Shown here: positions 23,333 to 34,449 of the stretch, piece after piece
Layout: every line of letters starts with the position of its first letter
How positions within the stretch are numbered: the stretch's first letter is position 1
Assembly (NCBI GenBank): GCA_963921195.1
Contig: OY992540.1
Span: 135,954,694 to 136,018,693 of the forward strand
Length of the DNA: 64,000 nucleotides
Source of the DNA: Pegoplata infirma
Lineage: Eukaryota > Arthropoda > Insecta > Diptera > Anthomyiidae
Direction: 5' to 3'
Notes under the pieces: generated by a model
Told to the model about the DNA's origin: nothing
The model's database searches: none
Seen by the model: only the letters and a program-made list of their open reading frames with translations
Position numbers and translations under genes: made by a program

Positions 23333-23377
23333 TGTTTTATTTTCAATATGAGGTTGTTTTTGCTTAATTTAAAATTA
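23333..23377 (+). repeat. Right flank of the split 1.18-kb-family repeat
   Basis: TGTTTTATTTTCAATATGAG GTTGTTTTTGCTT continues exactly where 17946 stops, judged against the unbroken copy at 47119-47160. Confidence 0.7.
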
Positions 23378-23558
23378 CACACAAAAAAAAATTAAAAAAA
23401 TTGTGCCAGTTTTTGGTTTAATTACAACCTATAAAGTGGTTTTGGGTAACTTAACAAAGTTTTTGCTCTAAAAAACTTAGGTAAATTATCCAAAACCACT
23501 TTATAGGTTGTATTATCCCCAAAACGTACACAATTTTTTTATATTTTTTTTTTGTGTG
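23378..23558. mobile_element. TA-flanked palindromic MITE
   Basis: CACACAAAAAAAAATT at the left and AATTTTTTTATATTTTTTTT TTGTGTG at the right are inverse complements apart from small differences. ACAACCTATAAAGTGGTTTT recurs inverted as AAAACCACTTTATAGGTTGT. TA lies on each side. Confidence 0.65.
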
Positions 23559-23613
23559 TATCATGTGGTTATTCCTTGAAACGGAATTAATAATTCTTTG
23601 TAAACATTTTTAA

Positions 23614-25580
23614 CCCTCGGACTTACACATGGGTCTGGCCAGACTTTTTTCGTTTTTAATTGTAATTTAAGTATATTTACAATACAGCTGGGGACTTAAA
23701 ATTTCAGGTACCCTCCTAAAATTTTATTGTCTATCGATGTATAAAGAAAAAAGTATGAAAAAATCAATAACAAGTGAGTTATGGGGACATTTTGGAGCAC
23801 ACATCACATTCGTAACACATGTAGTCTGGCCAGACCCACATGTATTTTGTGTGAAGAGTGGTGTAACTTTTCCATTATATCTTACATTATTTATTGGTTT
23901 TTGTATTTTCTCATGCAAATCGATTCAAATTACATTTTTCAAGTTCTCAGTAATGTAAGCCAACGCTTTAGTTGGCAAGTGAAAGGTGAAAACATAGGTC
24001 ATTTGAGTCAATATAAAAAATTTACGGTTTTTATTTATCGCTTTGACCAAAATGAATGAAGAGTTGGAGTTTATTTATAATACGTGACATCGCAGTGGTA
24101 GTTTTGACACAGATTTTTACACGTGAATAGCAGAGAATTTGGAACGTAACACAGCCGCTGTAGATGGTGATGAAGTTGAAGAAACTGCTTCATAGGCAAT
24201 TACGTCTATGGTGCTGTCGATATTTATTTTTGTGGTAAAGATGGTAAAAAGTGGAACAAAATTCCACCGAATAGTGGTATTCGTGTACGTCAGCATAATA
24301 CTATGCGTTTTAGAGCTGGACCCAAGGAACAAAACTCTACTCCAATTGAGGTGTTCGAGAACTTTTTCACGCCAAACATAACATTCATTATCATCACTGA
24401 AACGAATAAATGAAAGCAGCTAATGCCAATAAAAAACAAAAGGTTTGGCAAGATCTGACCGCAAGTGAATTGGATTCATATGTCGGAACTCTTTTGGCAG
24501 CTGGTGTTTCACATAAAAACATGAAAAAGTCACAGTTTTTGGGGCATTCTGATAGCCTTCTAATATTTAGAGCAACAATCTCTTATCATCGATTCGTTGC
24601 ACTAACACAATATATTCGTTTTGATGATGGTAGAACACGCCCAGACCGGCACAAATTAGTGACAAATGAAAAACTAAGCATGGTATCAAGGTATAGTGAG
24701 CTTGTGATTCAAAATATCCACTGCAAGGAAAATTATATACAGGTCGACAACAAGGAGATGAACGTGAAGTGAAGAAGGGAGAAAATGTTTTATTGCAACT
24801 CGCAAAGCCGTTCAATAATAGTGGCCGTACAAACTTGCTCTTGGTTTCATTGATACCATTCGGTCCAATAAAATATATATCTCTGAGGAAATCAGAAAGC
24901 ATCGTTCCCGTCCTGTCCTTTCACCATTATTTGGTTTTCATGAAGATTTGGTTTCAATTTGCAGCTACGTGCCTAAAAAGAATAACTGCGTAAACTTAAC
25001 TTCTACCGTACGTTATACAAAAGATTGTGAAGGAGAGGCAATGAAACCCTAAGCAATTCTATATTATAATGCAAATAAAGCCGTCGTAGATTTGATTGAA
25101 ATCGAAACGAAAATCAAATATTTTGGTTCGTTTCAATTTCGCCGACTATCTTGAGGTTTTACATAGGTTTCTTCTCATTTACCTTGTTTTTGAATTTCAG
25201 ATTTCAACAGTAGTGCCTAGCAATACCGGACCTGATACTCTTGAAATGAAAAGATGTTGTGTGCTTTGTGGACTAGGAATTGAAAAACTCTTTTATTTTG
25301 TTCAAATTGTTTTAATTCAGTATGTCAACAAGATTTAAAAGTAGATTACACTTGTTTTTAGTTGTTTGTCGAAAACCCAATAAGAATATTGATATCCTGT
25401 TTTTTTATCGAAACTAAACACAAAATACATATATGTATAAACACTGTTTTACTTATAAATTTCTCATTTTACTTATATAAATAGCCTTTTTTTCATATAA
25501 ATACACCGAAATACATAGTGGGTCTGGCCAGACCTCATGTGTTACGATTGTGCATATCGAAACATGTGTAACACGGAGGG
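23614..25580 (+). mobile_element. Decayed piggyBac element with TTAA target
   Basis: CCCTCGGACTTACACATG at 23614 matches, in reverse complement, CATGTGTAACACGGAGGG at 25580. TTAA stands on both outer edges (23610-23613 and 25581-25584), the hallmark of piggyBac insertion. An internal GTCTGGCCAGAC palindrome is found at 23634, 23826 and 25523, like the subterminal repeats of this superfamily. The transposase inside is broken. Confidence 0.85.
24228..25337 (+). pseudogene. piggyBac transposase pseudogene (DDE_Tnp_1_7)
   Basis: The first piece (about 24228-24405) reads GKDGKKWNKIPPNSGIRVRQ and on to TPIEVFENFFTPN. A one-base frame change near 24406 leads into an open piece with VWQDLTASELDSYVGTLLAA and FVALTQYIRFDDGRTRPDR (24410-24772), the typical start of the DDE_Tnp_1_7 domain. 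Later pieces include NNCVNLTSTVRYTKDCEGEA, NANKAVVDLIE (about 25070) and a cysteine-bearing C-terminal piece with KRCCVLCGLG (about 25250). At least three stops or shifts and an internal deletion are visible, so it is inactive. Confidence 0.8.
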
Positions 25581-25874
25581 TTAATCAACATCTTCTAATG
25601 AGAAAACACTCTTAGACGCCTTTGAAAGAATTGTTACAATTCAATTGGCCAGACACAAAATACAATTGCCGAGAAACATGTGATCGTATAATAAACTACA
25701 TAAACAACTAATGAACTCTATTGAAATATTCCAAACAATATCCTTTAACGCCTTACATTTGTATAATAACAAAACAAAAAAAAGTAAAAAAAAAATATAG
25801 TCGATCGAGACCGACCATATAATACCCTATACCGGTGGGTTCCAAAAATAAGTCCCAACATTAATCTTTTGTTA

Positions 25875-26330
25875 TAGCTCATTCACACTTACCTCGAAAC
25901 CCCGTTGAAACCTCATAATTTTAATTTTAAAACTCGACTGTTCACACACAACAAATATGACACTTATCTAGTTTTCAGAAACTAGAACAAACAAAAATTT
26001 CTTTAAAATGAATTAAATAATGCCGAAATTATTTTTTTAAACGGTTTTATTTTTTATTTATTCCAAATTAAAAAATATTTTCAAGAAATTTTGTAAATAA
26101 ATAGAGTTTTTTATTTTTTTAATTTTGGCATTTTCCCATTTTCTCTATTTCGTATTGCCGCACAGTGGTAAAAATATGAAAAATTTTGAAATTTATAAGG
26201 TTTCGATCGTACTTTCGTTGAAACCTCACTACAAAAAGGTTTCAATTTGTGAGGAAAAATACGTATTTTCAAATGAGGTTTGGCACGAAACCTCGTTAAA
26301 CGGGGTTTCGAGGCCAATATGAACGTACTA
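25875..26330. mobile_element. 456-bp Harbinger-like MITE, copy 2, TSD TTA
   Basis: Same termini as the copy at 21434, with CCTCGAAACCCCGTTGAAAC at the left and GTTTCGAGG...GAACGTACTA at the right. TTA duplicated at 25872-25874 and 26331-26333. This uninterrupted copy is the best empty-site reference for the four insertions in the copy at 44094. Confidence 0.88.
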
Positions 26331-26781
26331 TTAGATCCATAACACTGTGCTACAAAAGTCAACAAAAAATATGCAGGGGTTCTTATATAAAAATTCGAGT
26401 ACCATAGAGTACGGAAGTACTCATAGTTTTTCTCGATCACTTCGTTTAGTACTTTTTTTATTAACAAATATGTTGAAAACCCGAAATTCTTAAATTAAAA
26501 CTTAAAAAAAAAATATAACTTAATTGTTGTACAATGGATTTTCTATTTTTTGGCTTTGGTTGAAATATATGAGTTTGATCTCTTAAACAAACCCAAAAAA
26601 ATTGACAATCGGTTTAAAATTGGCTGAGCTACGATCCCTTCAATCAAAAAAATAACACTTTTTTCAAAAATGTTCACTTTCTTTTCACTCTAAGTTGATT
26701 AGATTTTTGTAAAAAGGTATGGTAAATAATCTTTCCAAAACATCAAAATATATGAAAATCGATTAGATAATGAATAAGTTA

Positions 26782-26966
26782 AGCTTGATTTACACGTTAA
26801 CTACCCTTGACTACCCTTATCTACTATTTCCCAGTATTGGAGGATAGCAATTGTCAAATTCAAATAATTTTTCATACAAAATTATTTAAACCCGGCAAAC
26901 CGTATCACCAATACTGGGAAATAGTAGATAAGGGTGGTCAAGGGTAGTTAACGTGTGAACTGCCCT
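26782..26966. mobile_element. 185-bp TTACACGTTAAC MITE, copy 1, TSD TTA
   Basis: Long near-perfect inverted repeat: TACACGTTAACTACCCTTGA ... CAAGGGTAGTTAACGTGTGA, with TACTATTTCCCAGTATTGG and its inverse inside. One outer end reads AGCTTGATTTACACG and the other CGTGTGAACTGCCCT. TTA lies on both sides (26779-26781 and 26967-26969), suggesting PIF/Harbinger. Confidence 0.85.
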
Positions 26967-27197
26967 TTATGCTAAGTTTTGTGATAACATGTACCAGATA
27001 TTTTTAGGGAATACTTTGAACCAGTATTTCTGAATATTTTTTTCTTACAAAACTCCAAAAACCACAATTTTCTTACATGTCATTTACAAAATACATCATA
27101 AAAATCAAATATTCCAAAAAGTAGGGGTATCCGCTGTCTCAATTAATTTTTGGAGTTATTTGAATTTTGCGTATTTCTGTTTTACTGAAAACTGTTA

Positions 27198-27382
27198 AGG
27201 GCAGTTTACACGTTAACTACCCTTGACCACCATTATCTATTTTTCCCCAGTATTTGTGATACGGTTTGCCGGGTTTAAATAATTTTGTATGAAAAATTAT
27301 TTGAATTTGACAATTGTTATCCTTCAATACTGGGAAATAGTAGATAAGGGTGGTCAAGGGTAGTTAACGTGTAAATCAAGCT
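27198..27382. mobile_element. 185-bp TTACACGTTAAC MITE, copy 2, TSD TTA
   Basis: Same element in the opposite orientation, TTA at 27195-27197 and 27383-27385. Exactly the same length as copy 1. Confidence 0.85.
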
Positions 27383-27412
27383 TTAATGGCAGTTTTACTG
27401 AAAACAGTGTTA

Positions 27413-27440
27413 ATGGCAGTTTACATGTTAAAATCAAGCT
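27413..27440. repeat. 28-bp collapsed remnant of the 185-bp MITE
   Basis: One outer end (GGCAGTTTACATGTTAA) is joined directly to the other (AATCAAGCT), with TTA on each side (27410-27412 and 27441-27443). It looks like an internal deletion or imprecise excision product of a MITE. Confidence 0.6.
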
Positions 27441-27593
27441 TTAAGCTTTATTTACATGTTAACTACCCTTGACCACCCTTATCTACTATTTCCCAGTATT
27501 AGAGGATAACAATTGTCAAATTCAAATTATTTTTTATACAAAATTATTTAAACCCGACAAATCGTATCACCAATACTGGGAAATAGTAGATAA

Positions 27594-27726
27594 TATGGCG
27601 TTCACACTTGCGACTAGTTGTTCAACAAAACACCAGTAACAGAATAAAAACGTAATAGACACAGAACAAAGATTTTTTTAACATCTCACTCTTGAACACT
27701 TCAAAACAGCAAGTGTGAACGCCGTA
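27594..27726. mobile_element. TATGGCGTTCACAC MITE, copy a, TSD TAA
   Basis: Ends TATGGCGTTCACACTTG and CAAGTGTGAACGCCGTA. TAA at 27591-27593 and 27727-27729. The interior is conserved across copies (AACAAAACACCAGTAACAGA, ACACAGAACAAAGA). Confidence 0.85.
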
Positions 27727-27741
27727 TAATACGCCGTATAA

Positions 27742-27881
27742 TACGGCGTTCACACTTACTGTTTTGAAGTGTTCAAGAGTGAGATGTTTAAAAAGTCTTT
27801 GTTCTGTGTCCATTACGTTTTTATTCTGCTACTGGTGTTTTGTTGAACAACTTGTTTAAGGTCGTTAGTGTGAACTCCATA
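27742..27881. mobile_element. TATGGCGTTCACAC MITE, copy b, inverted
   Basis: Inverse orientation to copy a: TACGGCGTTCACACTTACTG to TTAGTGTGAACTCCATA. TAA at 27739-27741 and 27882-27884. Between copies a and b lies a 9-bp TACGCCGTA with TAA on each side, apparently a third copy reduced to its two tips. Confidence 0.85.
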
Positions 27882-27921
27882 TAAGGGTGGTCAAGTGTAG
27901 TTAACATGTAAACTGTCCCTA

Positions 27922-28106
27922 AAAGGCAGTTTACACGTTAACTACCCTTGACCACCCTTATTTCCTATTTCCCGGTATTAACGATACGATTTGCCGGGTT
28001 TAAATAATTTTGTATGAAAAATTAATTGAATTTGACAATTGTTATCCCCCAATACTGGGAACTAGTAGATATCGGTGGTCAGGGCAGTTAACGTGTAAAT
28101 CAAGCT
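27922..28106. mobile_element. 185-bp TTACACGTTAAC MITE, copy 4
   Basis: AAGGCAGTTTACACGTTAAC at the left and GTTAACGTGTAAATCAAGCT at the right. It directly abuts copy 3, with TAA/AAA at the junction and TAA after the right end. Confidence 0.8.
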
Positions 28107-28109
28107 TAA

Positions 28110-28490
28110 TTGTCACTCAGAAAAAATATGTCACTCACAAAAAAATAAATAAAAAAATTTACACTCAAAAAAATTTACAATTAAAAAAATGTACACTCAC
28201 ACTTTTGAGAGAACATTTACAACAACATCATCATCATCATCCTCAAGTCAAGCTGCACATAATGGGCCTGATAAGACTTCTAATATCGTCATATGACGAG
28301 TACAGGGGGGGTAGTCGTCAATCGTATCGTTTCCATCGTTATTCCATTACCATATAGTGCCATTTTATGGTAATAGAATAATGAGCTAACGATGACGATT
28401 ATCAAGTTAAATAATTAGCCTCCAGGCATTGTCTGCGACAGTCTGTTCTACTGAGACTGAGTAGATAGCCACTTTCTTGTCTGGTCTAAT
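28110..28490. other. Low-complexity and unassigned sequence
   Basis: ACACTCAAAAAAATTTACA-type repeats at 28135-28205, then a short CATCATCAT run near 28226. No gene recognised. Confidence 0.4.
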
Positions 28491-28499
28491 CATAAACCA

Positions 28500-29030
28500 A
28501 ATATGTACTAACCAGACCCAAAGCCATTTAAGGTACTGGATCCATACGTGTATAATGTATCCGTGTAAATTTTCAGTAAATCTACTGGGTTGCCCCAGTC
28601 TTCCCTACTCTGAAACATTACAGTAAACTTCCTACCAAACTCGATGCAAGACGTTATACCTTCCAAAGTCATAGAAAACATCGGACAATGTTTCGAAAGC
28701 CTATTAACCCGACGACCATGGCGTACGTGTAGTACGAAGAGCACCAGTGATGCACATCGACGCCATTCTCTGTACCTTCGTGATTAAGACACAGTTTATC
28801 AATTTAAATGGACCTTTTAGAGAATTATTAAGCAATCGTTGCATTTCTCACCCATAACTCAATATTACTCCTGAAATTCAACTTCCTATCTAGAAATACT
28901 CCAAGATACTTGGCTTTATCTGAGAAGGCAATTTCAGTGCCGTCCAGAGATTTTCTGAGTATGCAGAACATAATATTTTTTAGCCAAAAAAAATCCATAA
29001 AAAATATCTCGGTCTTCAAAATAAAACTCT
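28500..29030 (-). pseudogene. Non-LTR retrotransposon fragment, RT end and RNase H start
   Basis: On the minus strand the order is: FSDKAKYLGVFLDRKLNF (about 28925-28870), a RNATIALY-like relic, KVQRMASMCITGALRTTRTP (about 28780-28720), then NPVDLLKIYTD (about 28600-28560) and GSSTLNGFGSG. These are the usual C-terminal reverse-transcriptase and RNase H motifs of insect LINEs of the Jockey/I/R1 group. Stops and deletions between the pieces make it a pseudogene. The rest of the element is missing here. Confidence 0.75.
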
Positions 29031-29383
29031 GTCCGGAAAGGGTTAAAAATCACCTAAAGAGAGTAAAAACTAACTGATCGTGTGTATAAAGTAGTGAGTG
29101 AAATAAAACAAGAACAAAATATAAACGAAGAAACAAGTGGAAAACAAATACAATATGATCACTTCAAAACAATGACCATAGTTTTTGTCGTGGTATTGTA
29201 TTTTGTATTGAAAGTTGTGTATCTGAGAAATACAAACATAAACCGACTACGAGTTTCAAATGCGTTTGAGATACAAATAACAAAAAAAAAAAACTCGTCG
29301 ACTTTCGACAGTAGTTGGATAAACAGATCGATGGAATGTATTGAGTAATGAGTAGTAGTGGTCGTAGTAGTGGTAAAACAATC

Positions 29384-30188
29384 TCAGTCATTTCAAGAGC
29401 TTCGCGAGTGATGCACGGATTGCATAGTATTTAACGGATTAAAAATTGAAACAAAAAATAAAACTTAAATATATTACTTTTAAAGATTTTGAAAATTTAA
29501 TTAAAACGCAAAAAGAATACTTAATTGAAATAATTGAGTGCATATTAAAAATTAATAATTTGGAAATTTCAAAAAATATATTAATTGGAAAAAAATCTAA
29601 AGGAAATTAAAAAGTAATTAAAGTGAACTTGTCAATACACTCAGAAAGAAAACCAGTTTGTTGATGGAGTTGTGATTTTTGTTGTCGTTGTCTTAAACAT
29701 ATTTCAATACTGGTACATGTCTTAAAATTTTGCACGTCTGGCTTAAAAGTGTGATTTAGAATTAGAAAACCAAGATTTAAAAAAGCCAGTGATTTAAAAA
29801 ATAAAATTAAAATCTTTACGCATTTCTACAATTAATTAAACAATTTAACTAATTAAAATTATTATATAAACAAAAAAAAACTACATAAAAAAACAATAAA
29901 ATTTAATTAACACGCGTATTTACACGTTCCATTAATAAAGTAAAGAAGATTTGGAAGAAATTTTAAATTCTCCAGAAATTTGTTTATAAGTAAAATCATT
30001 ATTAAATTGCCTCCCTCGCCACCATCCATCTATCAAAACAACAATAAGTGTGGAATGCTCAAAATATAAAGTAATTTCTAGTTAATTGCACATTAATATC
30101 GCGCACACACTTAATTTCAAAGTTTTTTTTACGAGTCTATACAAGTACATATTCTTCTGAGTTCACCAGAAGAATCATAGAGTGACCG
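29384..30188 (+). promoter_or_regulatory. Possible gbb core promoter and untranslated first exon
   Basis: TCAGTC at 29384-29389 fits the arthropod initiator, and GCACG at +28 to +32 relative to its A (29413-29417) matches four of five positions of the downstream promoter element. The following 0.8 kb has no long open frame and no transposon signature, and ends at a plausible donor CCG/GTAAGC (30189). A strong acceptor TTTTTTTTCATGTGATTAG ends at 34449, upstream of the gbb start codon. The link to gbb is inferred from position only; transcript data would be needed. Confidence 0.3.
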
Positions 30189-30904
30189 GTAAGCGGTAAG
30201 GTTTGTTATTTGTATAACCTAAAAGAGAGAGAGAGAGAATGAGAAACTAAACAAATGTACTAGTGAACAAGATCTCATATGTGTGGCAAGTTAACCCCTC
30301 TGTCTTATTCAGATCAATGTGATTCAATATTAAAAATTTGTTTACTACGTTGTTTAACGTAACGGACTTCTGCCGAATGAGCAGATTCATCCAGTGAAAT
30401 ATTTACCATGCAGATTACAAGTTCAACACCAACATATAGAATGTTTAAAACTCCTCAACACACAATTTTCAAGGTTAACGAAATCGAGAATTTTCTGCCA
30501 AGGAACTAAGAATCGAGAAGCTTCTCTACGAACAGCGTCTTTCTGCCCCTCGGGCAGTAAAAGATTTTGGTTATTAGTAAAAAGAGTGAGGGACAATGCT
30601 AGTTCTTCTATCCGGACTTTTATAAAGGATGACCAAGTGCTCACTGAACCGGTTGATAAGGCTAAACTTTTCGCTGGATTATTTGCAAGAAATTCGTTCT
30701 TGCTGGAAGGCGATCAACCACTACCATATCTTAAAAAAATGTCCAGTACTATGCACAAAATATTTTTTCGATCTCGTGCAGTTAAATGGGTACTTGAGGT
30801 TCTTAACGTACATAAGACAATGGCGTCCATTGGCGAACCTTTTAAGATTTTCGGTATCGGTATAGGGGTATCTACCCTTCTTGCTAGAAGGTGGCCAACG
30901 TTTA

Positions 30905-31067
30905 AGGTTTATTTACACGTTAACTACCCTTATATACTATTTCGTAGTATTGGAGGATAACAATTGTCAAATTCAAATAATTTTTCATACAAAATTATTT
31001 AAACCCGGCAAAATACTGGGAAATAGTAGATAAGGGTGGTCAAGGGTAGTTAACGTGTGAATCAAGC
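30905..31067. mobile_element. 185-bp-family MITE, copy 5, inside the RT pseudogene
   Basis: TTTACACGTTAACTACCCTT at the left and AGGGTAGTTAACGTGTGAAT at the right. It is slightly shorter than the other copies, with a worn left end and a missing CCGTATCACC patch. Removing it joins TTTAAGG(TT) to AACTCAGGGG, restoring the RT frame across the insertion. Confidence 0.75.
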
Positions 31068-31219
31068 TTAACTCAGGGGTATCGCACGGTTCTGTCCTTT
31101 TTCCTACTCTTTTTTAAATCTTTATTAATGACCTTCTTATACTGTATCCGGACTTGAGTGATTTAAAATCACTATGTGATTTTGCATTGAACAAAATCAC
31201 ATACTTACAATTAGTGTAA

Positions 31220-31360
31220 TACGGCGTTCACAGTTGCTGTTTTGAAGTGTTCAAGAGTGAGATGTTTAAAAAAGTCTTTGTTCTGTGTCCATTACGTTTT
31301 TATTCTGCTACTGGTGTTTTGTTGAACAACTTGTTTAAGGTCGCTAGTGTGAACTCCATA
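31220..31360. mobile_element. TATGGCGTTCACAC MITE, copy c
   Basis: TACGGCGTTCACAGTTGCTG to CTAGTGTGAACTCCATA, in the orientation of copy b. TAA precedes it and TTA follows, so the TSD is imperfect. It splits the RT pseudogene upstream of the FADD motif. Confidence 0.75.
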
Positions 31361-32849
31361 TTAAACAAAATCATCTCATATTGTACTAGCATAAAGAAAA
31401 ATCGTAAAATCATCTTAACTTACCATGGTAAGTTCTTGTAGTGTGAACGTAGTCTTACTCAAACTTACAACCTTATCTATTCTTTCGCAGACGATAGCAA
31501 CATTTGTCATTCACTTTCCATCGACCAAAGGCCAAGTCGTGAGGAGGTTGGGCGAGTGCGTCAGAATATGGATGACACTCTCAATCAGAACCTTTTGACG
31601 ATCTCTAAGTGGGGTCTGGTGAATAAAGTCGATTTTAATGAACGCAAAACCCAATGTTATGTGTTGACCGACAGTCATTGTTGTCAACATTGTTGTCTGT
31701 ATCTATGGGTGGTATTGATATTCAGGAATTGGATACTCTTAATGTTCTAGGCATGAAAATCCAGTGTGATATACGTTGGAATAAGCATGTTTTTCAGGTG
31801 TCGAAAGAAGCATTTTGGTTCTTTTTTGGTATTGGTTTCTTAAAACAGTGCAAAAATTATTTCACTCCCCCCGATCTACTTAATATTTATATCACCTTTA
31901 TTAAGCGGAAGATGGAATATAACTTCCATATAGAAGGAATATACCTCCCATATATGGGCAGCGGCTTCAGAGTCTATTCTGAAGTTTCTAGACCGAGGGC
32001 GTAGAAACAAATCAATGAAAGTTGGGTATCCAATTCTATTGACTCTTTGGAGCATCGTCGGAATGTGAGTTGTGTAACACTGTTCTATCGATATTACCAT
32101 GGTAAGTGTTCTGCTGAGATAAGCGAACTTATTTCCAGGAACCGGCTCGATGTTCGGAGTACCCATTTGTTTTCGATTGCCCATGTGCAGCACAATGCAT
32201 TACAGAGAAAATTAATTTATAAGTGAAATTATCCGTGTGTGGAACATGTCAAATATCCAAAAACACTACTCGCTCTTTACTTCTTCCCATTACCTATTTT
32301 CCTAAATACCAACACAATGCACTGCATTTATAGGGAATTTCCCCTAAGTGTTGGTTAAGTAAAAAAAAAATACTCACAGAAATTTGGCAAAATATTCAGT
32401 TTCCTGTCAGTACTCTCACCAGTAGGCTGACCAACCGCTTTCCAAATGCAGGAGGAATTTTCATCATCATCAGATTTGGCACCGGCTTCACCTTCTTTTC
32501 GTTATATTCTCCTTATCGTTCATTTAATTTCGAGCTATAACGTCTATTCTGTTCATTACCTCTAATAGATGAACTGAGATGCCAGATTCACGAGTTCCCC
32601 TAGCGACTCAGAGGCATTACCTGCAAATTTATTAGCCAATTAGTCTGAACGTGTGCTGGCTATGTGCGATTTCTATGACTTAAGTGTTGCAAGGCTGTTC
32701 ACGAAAATATTTATGTCACATGAATTGTAGTCTCTTGACGTTATTATTCAAGCGGCTTGGACCACACTAAATATTTTTGGGATTATCACAGAGGCCTTAG
32801 TATCAAGATATTTCCGAACTCTTAAAACTAGAGAAACTGATATCTCAAT

Positions 32850-33480
32850 CATGACCTTACGACAATCTCCGAGTGGGGTCTAGCGAATAGGGCCGATAAG
32901 ACCCAATGTTGTATGTTGACCCACAGATGACTTGTGGAATAAGCGTCATATGTATCCATGGGCTATAAAGCTATTGAGGAATCAGCAACTCTTGATGTTC
33001 TAGGCATGAAAATGCAATGTGATGTTCGTTGGAACCAATATGATTTTCAAGTGTTGAAACAAGCATTCCAGTGTCTTGGCTTCTTAAAACGATGCAAGAA
33101 TTACTTCACTCCGTCTTATCTCCTCATTATTTCTACCACCTATATCCGACCGAAAATGTTATACAACTTCTATATCTTGGCAGATGCTTCAAGGTCTATC
33201 TTGAAGCTTCTGGATCGGGTGCAAAGTAGAACGTTAAATGTTATTGACTAATTGGAGCTTCGTCGAGATGTGGGTTGTGCGTCATTGTTCTTTCGATTAC
33301 TACGGTAAGTATTCAGCTAAGATAGGTGATCTCATACCTTAGACGCGGGTGCATACCAGTTGTACTTGCCTATCCAGCAGATCACATTCGTTCGTTGACG
33401 ACTGCCCAATGTATCGAACTAGCCCTTTGTCGAAAAAACTCACCGCAAAGGTCTTTCCAGTCAACTACTAATTCAAATTA
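32850..33480 (+). pseudogene. Second fragment of the same retrotransposon family
   Basis: TTISEWGLANRADK-like text at about 32860, then ATLDVLGMKMQCDVRWNQYD (about 32980-33040), FLKRCKNYFTPSYLL and LKLLDRVQSRTLNVID (to 33249) closely parallel 31600-32040. It is a diverged second copy of the RT C-terminal part, with frameshifts. Its ends are not defined. Confidence 0.7.
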
Positions 33481-34449
33481 AATGTCCACAAACACTACTG
33501 CCTCTTTTCTTCTGTATATCATATTTTCCAAAGACCAACAAAATGCATTGTATTAGTAGGGGGCATTCCCTATCTGTCTCCCCGGAATTGACCTTTCCCA
33601 AATAGTTCCTAGTTTGGGACATCAAATTTATCTGTCTTTGTCTTTAGTTTTAAAGGTTTAGATTCCACAAGTTAGCTAATCGTTGGTAAAAATGCTCATC
33701 TTTGTTTTCCAAGACATCAAAAACTTGACATTTTTAACACACCTTCTACGTCTAAGGATGATGCCAAAACATATTCCTTTATGTAAAGAGAACCTTCAAT
33801 AAATACAAACGTCACGTAAAACCGACTTAGGCTTGCTGAAATTGTCTGATGTAAGCGTAATTCTCACAAAAATATCTACTAGTCTCTCCATCGTTTTCAA
33901 TAGAAACGATTACTAAAGCCTATAAGGATCAGTTAGTGCTTTTCGGAGAAATTGTTGGTGTTGGAACCGTGTATTCCCAAAAAGCAAAAAAATAAGCTTT
34001 TTTTTTTAAAACGCGAATATTTTGAGAGCAGAACGTTGTAGAAATGCTTGATTTGGAATCACGTCTGTTTTAAATCAAACTAGTTCAAGACGGAAAAGTT
34101 CCAAAAAAGTACTGACAGTGAGTTAACCGTTTTTGCATTTTCAAATGCAAATTTATCTAAAATGATACTGGCTTAAAAAACTTTAAGCTAAACTTAATTA
34201 AAGCTCTTTTGAGACAACTTTGAACCAATTTGATCTTGTTGTTTCTACGGTTGCAGCATCTCCATTGTATGTGCTAAGTCTAATGACTCAATAACGAAAC
34301 ATTTTGTAAAAATCAAAAATTGTGAAGTTAACTAATCAGTGAATTACATTTTTATAGTAAACAGAAGGGTTAATATTTCATGTACTTTTTGGCCGGCCTC
34401 TGTTTGATTATAATCAACGCATTCAATATTTTTTTTTTCATGTGATTAG
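33481..34449. other. Unassigned intergenic or intronic sequence
   Basis: Moderately AT-rich, with no transposon end or open frame that I can support. If the proposed first exon is right, this is the end of the first gbb intron. Confidence 0.4.

Larger units (their letters stand above)
27444..27920. mobile_element. 185-bp MITE, copy 3, split by two smaller MITEs
   Basis: Left part 27444-27593 ends TACTGGGAAATAGTAGATAA; right part 27885-27920 resumes GGGTGGTCAAG. The interruption at TAA is filled by two 135-bp-family MITEs in opposite orientations and a 9-bp remnant. The outer right flank no longer shows a clean TTA. Confidence 0.8.
30480..32220 (+). pseudogene. Non-LTR retrotransposon (Jockey-type) RT pseudogene with MITE insertions
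   Basis: The frame beginning about 30480 reads GSKRFWLLVKRVRDNASSS, AKLFAGLFARNS and RFRSRAV-like motifs, the usual start of the RT domain in insect Jockey-group LINEs. It breaks at about 30900, where a 185-bp MITE is inserted. It resumes as NSGVSHGSVLSPTLF (about 31070-31115) and FINDLL, is broken again by a second MITE (31220), and continues as IYSFADDSNICHSLS (about 31475-31515), carrying the FADD catalytic motif. Next come LLTISKWGLVNKVDFN, TLNVLGMKIQCDIRWNKH and a thumb region to about 32000, then frame changes. Clearly dead. Confidence 0.8.

Noticed and set aside
23724..24059. Overlapping frames on both strands at the start of the piggyBac
   Set aside because: No similarity to the N-terminus of the transposase and contradictory strands; the real relic begins near 24228.
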